Shown piece after piece: positions 35,697 to 42,172 of a DNA stretch of 64,000 bases. The notes under the pieces were generated by a model. That model saw only the letters and a list, made by a program, of their open reading frames with translations. It was not told where the DNA came from and did no database searches. The position numbers were made by a program, and so were the translations under genes. This stretch comes from Dyella subtropica (GTDB lineage: Bacteria > Pseudomonadota > Gammaproteobacteria > Xanthomonadales > Rhodanobacteraceae), in contig NZ_JAPDPD010000013.1 of NCBI RefSeq assembly GCF_026283965.1, positions 62,001 to 126,000 on the forward strand, read 5' to 3'. The stretch's first letter is position 1. Every line of letters starts with the position of its first letter.

Positions 35697-37133
35697 TCAG
35701 ATTTCCAGGTGAACGCGTGCGCCGAAGATGCGTACCGGCCCCTTGCGATCGGCGTTGTAGCCCGGGTTGTCGATTTGCTGGAAATCCGGGCTTATCTGCA
35801 CACCCTTGATGATCTGGAAGTTGTAGTAAATCTCGTACGCCCTCTCGCGCCCGTAGTGGGTGAGCTGGCCGTCCCCGAGGAACCCGCCCACACCGCCGGC
35901 GGCAAGATAATCCCGGTGATCCCGATTCAGTCCAGCGGACGAAAAGGCGATGCCCAGCGTGTCGTTGGGCCGTCCCCAGCGCGTGCCCTTGATGAAGACG
36001 CCGCCTGAAAACACATCGTCGATCTCGGTGAATGCGTATTCCTCGACCTTGTCATCGGCCTTGCTGGCGCGGAAGAACACGCCGACATCATCGGCGACGC
36101 TTTGCTCCAGGCTGAGGCCATAGCCCGTCTTGCTGGCATCCTTGCGTACCGATGTCACATCGGGAGCACCGCCTGTGACCAGGGCGGCATTGATCGCATC
36201 GCGATAGTTGCCAGCGAAAGCGCGGTTGCGAAACACCATGACGCGGACCAGGCCCGGCAGGTCGCCGATCTTGTGATCGTGCTCCAGTTCGAACTGATCG
36301 CCGTGATAGCGACCGATGTTGTAGTTGAGCTTGGGCCCGTTGGCGATCTTCGGTTCCATGAAGCGGCCGACGCGCACCGCCCAGTCATCCCAATACAGTT
36401 CTGCCGCGCCCCCGATGGTGTAGGCACGCGCATCCGCCGCGTAGTCCCAGGCGCCATGCGTGATCATGGACCAGTTGAGGAACTGCGTGCGCGGGTCATT
36501 GGCATAGGTGCTTTTTTCGAAGATGTCGGTCTGCGTGATCTTGCCTACCGTGACAACCAGACGTTCCCTTTGATAGTTGCTGGCCAGCTGGTTCGGGCCC
36601 GCATCGACATGGAACGCATCGCCACCGAGATTGAAGGTCTGGCGCAAAAAAGCGCGCGCATAGTAGCCGCGTGGTTTGACGCCCCCATTCTTTTGGATCT
36701 CGCCATTGTTGATGCTCGCAAGGCCGAACAGGTGCGAGAGCGGCAGGCCTTCGACAGCTTCGGGATTGACGTATAGCTCGCCGCCTTTCCAGAAGCGTGC
36801 GCCGAGGTAGGCGGTAAACGTCATCGTATAGCTGCGCTCAGCGGCCGGGGTCAGGCTCTGTGGACCGGCATAAGGCGCAGAGAACCCGTTCTTGTGCTGC
36901 CACACATAGGTGGTCTGCGCGTGGGCGCTCCAGCGGTCTTCGCTGGTGTCCGTGCTTTCGGGCGACGGAGACATGCGGGGCAGCGTCGCGCGATCGTCCG
37001 GCAGGTCGGCCGCGGTGGGGGTGCCGACGACATCGGCGGCATGCGTCACGGTGCCAAAACAACCGGCGACGATAGCAATCCAGAGCGCGCCGCGACGTGC
37101 TTGGAGCGTGGTGTTGATGAACGTTCTGAACAT
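35697..37133 (-). CDS. OprB-like carbohydrate-selective porin family protein
   Basis: A 478-residue outer-membrane protein: signal peptide 1-32 (FGTVTHAAD), then OprB-type barrel features (WSAHAQTTYVWQHKNGF near the start, ...YARAFLRQTFNLGG..., GKITQTDIFEKSTYANDPR, final ARVHLEI). Family members pass sugars, but the position between an Nramp-like and a DmeF-like gene suggests a metal-linked role here, comparable to the MnoP-MntH pairing known in Bradyrhizobium; that is inference. No terminator between it and Nramp. Confidence 0.75.
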   Translation of the reverse strand: MFRTFINTTLQARRGALWIAIVAGCFGTVTHAADVVGTPTAADLPDDRATLPRMSPSPESTDTSEDRWSAHAQTTYVWQHKNGFSAPYAGPQSLTPAAERSYTMTFTAYLGARFWKGGELYVNPEAVEGLPLSHLFGLASINNGEIQKNGGVKPRGYYARAFLRQTFNLGGDAFHVDAGPNQLASNYQRERLVVTVGKITQTDIFEKSTYANDPRTQFLNWSMITHGAWDYAADARAYTIGGAAELYWDDWAVRVGRFMEPKIANGPKLNYNIGRYHGDQFELEHDHKIGDLPGLVRVMVFRNRAFAGNYRDAINAALVTGGAPDVTSVRKDASKTGYGLSLEQSVADDVGVFFRASKADDKVEEYAFTEIDDVFSGGVFIKGTRWGRPNDTLGIAFSSAGLNRDHRDYLAAGGVGGFLGDGQLTHYGRERAYEIYYNFQIIKGVQISPDFQQIDNPGYNADRKGPVRIFGARVHLEI

Positions 37134-37249
37134 GGGACACCTTGAATAAACAAACTAGGTAAAGGGACGAGCGATTCATAGTCAGGCAAAGCGGGGCCGC
37201 AGCGCCCGCCGCGAGGAAGCCGGCGCCTTGAGAACGAGTCGGAGCGGAA

Positions 37250-38893
37250 TCAGTGCTTGGCGATGATCATCTGCACTACCTTGACGATTGCCATGATCAG
37301 TGCCGCCGCCAGATAGGCGCGCAATACACCGAGCCACAGGCGGCGGCGCATGCTCAAGTGCGCCGGCGGCAGCTTGTTCAGCGGAGGCATGCGCCAGTGC
37401 TCCCGGCCGCTGCGATCGATGACCTCGGCCGTCGAGGAGACGCGGCGACGGTTGATGATCATCATGGCCAACGCGCCCACGGCGGCCAGCGCCATGCCGC
37501 CAATCAGGATCGAAAGGATCTGCGCACTGGTGATGGACGGATACAGCACCGAACCCGTCAGGATGATCGACAGCAGCACCAATACGGCGACCACGGCACC
37601 GGTGAATAGATTGGTGATCCGGGTATTCACCCAGGGGCCAAGCACGGCTTTGTCATTGCAGAGCAGCAGCAGAAAAACCGAAGCGCCGGGCAACAGGATG
37701 CCGGCCAGGGTCTGTACCGCATTGGTGATGAGGCCCAGCGGCGCGTTGGGCAGCAATACCAGCCCGGCGGCGACGGCGATCAACACGGCATAGACGCCGT
37801 AGAACGTCTTGGCTTCCTTCGGCTTGCGATGCAGCGAATGACGCAGAGAGAGCACGTCGCCGATTGCATAAGCGGTCGAGAGCGATACGGCGGCGGCGCC
37901 GATGATGCTGGCGTCGATCAGTGCGATGGAGAACAACACCGCTGGTGTCGCACCCACGTATTTCGCCACGCCGGCCGCCACGGCAGCGGCATCGGTGAAC
38001 TGGCCCATTTCAGGCCGCCCCGCAAACGTTGCGGCGCTGAAACCCATCATCGCCACCGCGCCGATGATCACCAGCACGATGCCGATCACCAGATCGATCT
38101 TTTCGTAGGTCATGAAGCGCGGCGTGATGCGCTTGTCGATCACATAGCTTTGTTGGAAGAACAGCTGCCACGGTGCAACGGTGGTGCCGACGATGGCGAT
38201 GATCAGCAGCATCACCTCGCTCAACGGCGCGCCCTTGGGCATGCCCGGTACGACCAGGTCGTGGGCGAGCTGGCCGACCGGTGGATGCACCATCACCAAC
38301 ACGGGAATCAGCAGCAGACTGCCCAATACCAACATCAGCGAGAAGCGCTCGAAGCGACGGAAGTTGCCCGTGCTTGCCGCAACAACGATGAGCAGGGCCG
38401 ATATCGCCACACCCCAACCCCGCGATATGCCCAGATGATCGAGACCGAGGCTGATGCCGATGAATTCAGTGACGATGGTAAGAGCGTTGAGGATGAATAG
38501 GTCGATGACACTAAAGGCGCCCCAGAATTTGCCGAATCGTTCGAGGATCAAGCGTGCATGCCCCACACCGGTGACGGTGCCCAATCGCAAGACCATTTCC
38601 TGATTCACATAGAGCACGGGGATCAGAAGACTTAGCGTCCACAACAGAACCGTCCCGTAGTTCTGGCCGGCCTGCGTATAAGTGCTGAAGGCACCGGCAT
38701 CGTTGTCGCCGACCATCACGATCAGGCCGGGGCCGAGAATCGCGAGCAAAGTGCGAAATCTGGCGCGCCAACTGGTGCGCCTTGCCGTGTCATGGTGTGC
38801 GATGGTGCCCAGCGCGCCCTTGATGTCGCCCACGTGGGCGCTATCGAGCACGGCGGTGTCCTGGTATTCGGTTGTTTCCAGCGTATTGAGCAT
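37250..38893 (-). CDS. Atypical Nramp-like divalent metal transporter
   Basis: A 547-residue protein with about 11-12 TM segments and the Nramp overall fold (GPGLIVMVGDNDAGA, ...). The canonical TM1 DPGN is here DAGA (first Asp kept), and the TM6 A/C-MPH motif is here APW (VGTTVAPWQLFFQQ): the metal-binding Met and His are replaced. Such replacement is seen in the Nramp-related Mg2+/Mn2+ (NRMT-like) and aluminium (NRAT) groups, so substrate may not be Mn/Fe as in MntH. ATG 38893 is chosen over 38974 because the latter runs through a hairpin. Nramp-like part is sure; substrate is open. Confidence 0.85.
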   Translation of the reverse strand: MLNTLETTEYQDTAVLDSAHVGDIKGALGTIAHHDTARRTSWRARFRTLLAILGPGLIVMVGDNDAGAFSTYTQAGQNYGTVLLWTLSLLIPVLYVNQEMVLRLGTVTGVGHARLILERFGKFWGAFSVIDLFILNALTIVTEFIGISLGLDHLGISRGWGVAISALLIVVAASTGNFRRFERFSLMLVLGSLLLIPVLVMVHPPVGQLAHDLVVPGMPKGAPLSEVMLLIIAIVGTTVAPWQLFFQQSYVIDKRITPRFMTYEKIDLVIGIVLVIIGAVAMMGFSAATFAGRPEMGQFTDAAAVAAGVAKYVGATPAVLFSIALIDASIIGAAAVSLSTAYAIGDVLSLRHSLHRKPKEAKTFYGVYAVLIAVAAGLVLLPNAPLGLITNAVQTLAGILLPGASVFLLLLCNDKAVLGPWVNTRITNLFTGAVVAVLVLLSIILTGSVLYPSITSAQILSILIGGMALAAVGALAMMIINRRRVSSTAEVIDRSGREHWRMPPLNKLPPAHLSMRRRLWLGVLRAYLAAALIMAIVKVVQMIIAKH

Positions 38894-38944
38894 GCAGCAC
38901 CAAGGGTGGAGGCGATCGCGAGGATCGCTATGGCGAATCGGAGG

Positions 38945-38967
38945 GCCCTGCCTACAGCAGGCAGGGC
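38945..38967 (-). terminator. Hairpin between SpeD-like and Nramp-like genes
   Basis: GCCCTGCCT and AGGCAGGGC arms around a 5-base loop, no T-run. Could attenuate read-through or stabilise the upstream message; it lies between the stop at 38989 and the Nramp start at 38893. Confidence 0.4.
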
Positions 38968-38988
38968 AAGTCAAAGCGGGCAGCGCGA

Positions 38989-39405
38989 CTAGTGCGACGC
39001 GGCGAACACCTGAGTGGGAGCGATCGGCGCGCGACTCGACGGGTGTTCTCCCATCCCATGCTGCACACGGTGCAACAAGGTTCGTCGCGGCTTGAAGTCA
39101 TCGCGAAGGCCGTCCAGCACCTGGAAAGTCTTTGCGATATCGCCGTGGTGATCCCAACCGACATAGAGATCGAGATTCATCGCGCCGCATTCCGGAAACG
39201 TGCGCACGATGAGGTGCATGTCTTCGGTCATCAGCGCGCCCGCCACACCATCCCGACCGGAGCGAGTGAAGAAGTCGTGGGTAATTTCCACGCGATGGCG
39301 CATGACATGCTCCACGCAGATGGCACGGATGGCGGCGGGCTCGCGCAAGGCCTCGACCGAAGTGCGGCAATCGAACCATTCGCCGAGGAAGTGGATGCTA
39401 TTCAT
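38989..39405 (-). CDS. SpeD/SpeH-fold protein lacking the pyruvoyl serine
   Basis: A 138-residue protein of the prokaryotic S-adenosylmethionine decarboxylase fold (GVAGALMTEDMHLIVRTFPE, then NLDLYVGWD). Aligned by eye to the bacterial enzyme, the self-cleavage Ser becomes Met63, His68 becomes Arg and Cys83 becomes Gly, while the ExxGVxG framework and the His before LIV are kept. It should therefore not self-process or decarboxylate AdoMet; a binding or regulatory role is more likely. It sits between a small Met/His-rich gene and an Nramp-like gene. Family relation fairly sure, loss of the three residues seen directly. Confidence 0.7.
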   Translation of the reverse strand: MNSIHFLGEWFDCRTSVEALREPAAIRAICVEHVMRHRVEITHDFFTRSGRDGVAGALMTEDMHLIVRTFPECGAMNLDLYVGWDHHGDIAKTFQVLDGLRDDFKPRRTLLHRVQHGMGEHPSSRAPIAPTQVFAASH

Positions 39406-39587
39406 GGCTGGGTACTCGTGCAGGATCGCCAGCCGCAGGCGAACGCGCGCGGGCGTCTCTCACAAGCCGTGCATGACTTGCGACGGGAGCACTTGGCGTT
39501 CGGTAGAGATGCGGCGTGGCTGTAGCTAGGAAAAATCAATGCAGCGAGCGGCCCCTGGATGGGCGCGGCTCGCGGTTTCCCCGAGTA

Positions 39588-39806
39588 TCAGCAAGATGGA
39601 GGGCGCATGTCGGCGTGCATGCCCATGCGTTGCATGCGCACAAGATCGGCGAATGGATGGGCGGAAGACGCCATGGACACGCCGCGTAAACCGCGTAGCG
39701 ATGTCGAACGGCGAGTGCAGCAGGGACGTACCGCATGCACCGAAGGCATGGCGGGTTTTGCGTGGGCGCGCTGTCGGCGCCCCAACGATGATTGAAAGAG
39801 GTTCAT
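39588..39806 (-). CDS. Small Met/His-rich protein behind a perfect SD
   Basis: A 72-residue protein whose C-terminal third is rich in Met, His and Cys (RMQRMGMHADMRPPSC), with a CC pair at about residues 29-30. AGGAGGT at 39811-39817 is a perfect ribosome site 4-5 bases before the ATG. That site lies inside a stable hairpin, so its translation is probably controlled. No family recognised. First ORF of the metal unit after the leader. Coding is inferred from the ribosome site and position; function (metal-binding or sensor peptide) is guesswork. Confidence 0.5.
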   Translation of the reverse strand: MNLFQSSLGRRQRAHAKPAMPSVHAVRPCCTRRSTSLRGLRGVSMASSAHPFADLVRMQRMGMHADMRPPSC

Positions 39807-40022
39807 GGCCACCTCCTGTGCGCCGGCGACGGCGCAGGAGGCGGCTGGACTTTCCTAGTCGAGGAAAGCGCCAGCCGACCGGATGCGGTCGCAGACGTCC
39901 AAGTTGTTTACAGATAGCGCCAACATCGAATGCAACGATTCAACATTGGCGCTGCGACTAGGGTAACTGTCCATATCTCGCAGGTTGGTAACGGGGTAAG
40001 TGCCTTGAATGGTGCAGAAGGC
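39807..40022 (-). ncRNA. Structured leader RNA candidate of the metal unit
   Basis: From the predicted start near 40022, about 216 nt lead to the first ATG. Three strong hairpins are visible: AGCGCCAA/TTGGCGCT arms at 39915-39952; CGGCTGG/CCAGCCG with an inner CTTTCCT/AGGAAAG at 39842-39877; and CCTCCTG...CAGGAGG enclosing the SD at 39811-39840. Within it a 39-codon uORF (39855-39974, MDSYPSRSANVESLHSMLAL) ends inside the second hairpin. The order uORF, antiterminator-like stem, SD-sequestering stem is that of an attenuator or metal-responsive leader. No known riboswitch consensus was matched. Confidence 0.55.
39855..39974 (-). CDS. 39-residue upstream ORF in the leader (possible leader peptide)
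   Basis: ATG 39974 to TAG 39855-39857. Sequence begins MDSYPSRSANVESLHSM and ends RIRSAGAFLD. SD is weak (GCGAGA). The stop falls in the loop of the second leader hairpin, so ribosome progress would melt it. Too short for family recognition. Speculative. Confidence 0.35.
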   Translation of the reverse strand: MDSYPSRSANVESLHSMLALSVNNLDVCDRIRSAGAFLD

Positions 40023-40028
40023 GCGGGC

Positions 40029-40057
40029 AAGGTAACGAGGCGCTGTCACCCTGTCAA
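40029..40057 (-). promoter_or_regulatory. Sigma-70-like promoter of the minus-strand metal unit
   Basis: TTGACA (40052-40057 on the minus strand), 17-base spacer, TACCTT (40029-40034). Start expected near 40022. It is about 80 bp from the CsoR/RcnR-type operator at 40135. Confidence 0.65.
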
Positions 40058-40134
40058 CGATTTTTCTCAGTCTTTTCTTGGCGCTACAAGACCACCACGC
40101 CAGTGCGAAGCAACGCCTCGCCGCCGGTTGCCGC

Positions 40135-40151
40135 ATCCTACCCCCCAGGAT
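40135..40151. promoter_or_regulatory. CsoR/RcnR-type operator
   Basis: ATCCT-ACCCCCC-AGGAT: 5-bp inverted arms around a six-C/G tract, the signature of operators bound by the CsoR/RcnR family (A/T-rich arms around G-tracts). It lies 12 bp before the ATG of the family member at 40163, so self-repression is expected; it could also affect the divergent metal promoter. Confidence 0.8.
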
Positions 40152-40162
40152 AGGATCGGGCA

Positions 40163-40432
40163 ATGACTACTCATACGTCTCATCCGAGCATCATCAAGCG
40201 GCTCAAGCGGGCCGAGGGCCACCTCAAGAGCATCATCACGATGCTGGAAGAGGATCGCAGTTGCCTGGACATCGCGCAGCAGCTTCAGGCCGTGGAAAGC
40301 GCCATCAGCAGCGCCAAGAAAACCCTCGTACACGACCACATCGATCACTGCCTTGAACATGCACTGCAGAGCAGGAAGCAGAGCAGCAGTGAGAGCATCC
40401 GCGAGTTCAAGGCCATCACGAAGTATCTCTAA
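40163..40432 (+). CDS. CsoR/RcnR-family metal-sensing repressor
   Basis: An 89-residue all-helical regulator (IIKRLKRAEGHLKSIITMLEEDRSCLDIAQQ...). The metal-site residues read Cys34, His59 and Cys63: the Cys-His-Cys fingerprint of CsoR and of the Ni sensor InrS, not the His-Cys-His-His of RcnR nor the Cys-Glu pair of FrmR. Extra His at 4, 7, 57 and 62 could tune Ni/Co binding. With a DmeF exporter in the divergent unit, a Co/Ni sensor (DmeR-like) is the best guess; Cu(I) cannot be excluded. The operator at 40135 fits the family. Confidence 0.85.
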   Translation: MTTHTSHPSIIKRLKRAEGHLKSIITMLEEDRSCLDIAQQLQAVESAISSAKKTLVHDHIDHCLEHALQSRKQSSSESIREFKAITKYL

Positions 40433-40494
40433 GAGCCTGTTCAAAGTCTTGGAGAAGCTTGATGTGGTTTTTGGCTTCCTCTCCCCGGAGGGGG

Positions 40495-40710
40495 CCTGAT
40501 TAGCGTCGACTCTCAGCTACGTGTGCGGTTAGCTCCCTCCCTTGCTTGCGACGCAAAGCTAGTCCCGTGGGACAGGGGAGGGCTGGGGAGGGGTGAGTGC
40601 TTGAGAAAGCGTTTCGGGAGAGGTTTTCGCAAGGGCTCACCCCCTCCCAGCCTCCCCCTGCAAGCAAGGGGAGGGGCAAAACCGCCAGCTGAGACTCGAC
40701 GCCAATCAGG
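40495..40710. repeat. Palindromic intergenic element, copy C (most complete)
   Basis: Inverted termini agree at 22 of 24 positions: left 40495-40518 begins CCTGATTAGCGTCGACTCTC, right (reverse complement of 40687-40710) begins CCTGATTGGCGTCGAGTCTC. Inside, GACGCAAAGCTAGTCCCGTG and GCGTTTCGGGAGAGGTTTTC are shared with the other copies. Length 216 bp. It lies next to a phage baseplate relic. Confidence 0.88.
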
Positions 40711-40736
40711 TTCGCGCGAGAGCACGGTCACAAGCA

Positions 40737-41115
40737 CTATGCCTTTCTGTGGACTCGTTGCGCTCGCATCCAATACGTCCGGGTGCGCTCGAGGCTCGGG
40801 CCGTCGCCCTCCATCACTTTAGGCATATCGCGATCGGCATCACCCGGGATCGAGTTCGAGCCGCGCCACCTTGTAGAACGCGCCGGGGCTATCGAGGTTC
40901 TGCCCTTTGGCAGATGGCAGCGCCATCGCGCGCGCCACATCATTGACTCGCTGTCGAACCAGCAGGTCGCGCCAGGCCACGATCTGCAACACCTTGTAGG
41001 CGGGATCGGATTCCATCAGCGCGGCAAAGGTGGCATCAAGCGGCCGCAGATGCGCAAGCCTACGGTGGTAGGTGTCCTCGTACGAAAGCGGCTCGATGAC
41101 GTCGAGCGGTGGCAA
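40737..41115 (-). pseudogene. Phage baseplate J-like fragment, frameshifted
   Basis: From 41115 the frame reads PPLDVIEPLSYEDTYHRRL, then AALMESDPAYKVLQIVAWRD and LLVRQRVNDVARAM, the conserved N-terminal region of P2-type baseplate protein J. It stops at 40840 (...RLELDPG), and the adjacent frame continues with DADRDMPKVMEGDGPSLERT to 40737. So: a truncated, frameshifted relic of a contractile-tail phage or tailocin gene. No other tail genes are adjacent, but a phage lysozyme relic lies at 59.2 kb. Confidence 0.75.
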
Positions 41116-41309
41116 GCGGGAAGTTCGACAGCGCTATAACCGGGCATGAGGTGGAAAGTCCCGGCATCACCTCATGCCCGCATGTTGCCAATGCGCCCCG
41201 TGGCACGGCGGGGAAGCAACGATGTGGGAGTGCATGGGTGCATCGCCAGTGCACTGCGGTGGTCGCTGCATCTCTTGTTTCGCCCGGCGCCCTGCAATCG
41301 GAGGGTCTC

Positions 41310-41666
41310 ATGGAAACCGTTGTACTTTCGGGCGAGATCAGAGTCGCCGACGTCGAACTCTTCCTGTTGGCCAACGGAATCGTCGTGCTGGCGACCTCGC
41401 GCACCGTGGCAAGGCGGATTTTGCATGAAATGCGCGAACGCCTCCCACCCGATGGTGGACTGTGGAGCGAGGAGGACGACGAGGATCTCTGGGGGCTGGA
41501 GCATCAGTTCGTCGACGGCATCCTCGACCGCGGATGGACCCACTTCCTCGTGTACGGCCCAACGTTCTCGCTGCCGATCGGTTACGCCCGGGGCTATGTT
41601 CGGCGCGCCATCGAGGCATGGCGCGCGAACGGAACGCCGCTGGAGTTTCATCACCAGACCACATGA
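41310..41666 (+). CDS. Hypothetical acidic protein
   Basis: A 118-residue soluble protein; start 41310 has GGAGGG upstream; longer frames lack a ribosome site. Sequence METVVLSGEIRVADVELF, ...RILHEMRERLPPDGG, LWSEEDDEDLWGLEHQFVDG. No family recognised. It precedes the small membrane gene at 41691 by 24 bp and may form a unit with it and perhaps kup. Confidence 0.6.
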   Translation: METVVLSGEIRVADVELFLLANGIVVLATSRTVARRILHEMRERLPPDGGLWSEEDDEDLWGLEHQFVDGILDRGWTHFLVYGPTFSLPIGYARGYVRRAIEAWRANGTPLEFHHQTT

Positions 41667-41690
41667 CCATGGGGAGCCAAGGAGTGACTT

Positions 41691-41894
41691 ATGCATCCCA
41701 TACATTCAGCAGTGCATTCGATCTTCGTGTTCGTCGTGCTCGTACTGGCAGTGGTTCCCATCTGGAAGATCGTTTCCAAGGCGGGATACCACGGCGCGTG
41801 GTCTCTCTTGATGTTCGTGCCGCTGGTCAACCTGATCATGCTGTACGTCTTCGCTTTTAATACATGGCCGATGGAGCGAGGACGCACTCCGTAA
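41691..41894 (+). CDS. Small membrane protein
   Basis: A 67-residue protein with two TM segments (FVFVVLVLAVVPIWKIV, WSLLMFVPLVNLIMLYVFAF). AGGAGTGA is 6 bases before the ATG. The GxxGAWSLLMFVPLVNLIML pattern is typical of small inner-membrane proteins of unknown function in Proteobacteria. Possibly linked to the 41310 gene. Confidence 0.65.
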   Translation: MHPIHSAVHSIFVFVVLVLAVVPIWKIVSKAGYHGAWSLLMFVPLVNLIMLYVFAFNTWPMERGRTP

Positions 41895-42172
41895 CCATCG
41901 AAGACGGTGTCGCGAGGCTATGCGTTGCCGCAACGGACGCATCGAACTTGCGGCACTCCGCTTCCATCCCCTATGCGCGGGCCTTGCTCGCGCCTGCCGG
42001 CGTGACTGACGCCCGTGCCGGCCGACGGCCCGCCGTGATCGGGCCGCCCATGGCTCTGCAAACATCAATGCGTCACGCTTCCCATGCAACCCTTCACACG
42101 CCACCCAGGCCACTCGGATCATCGGATTCATGAGTGCCCGGCGCCGTACCCACCTCGCATGGAACTCGCTCG

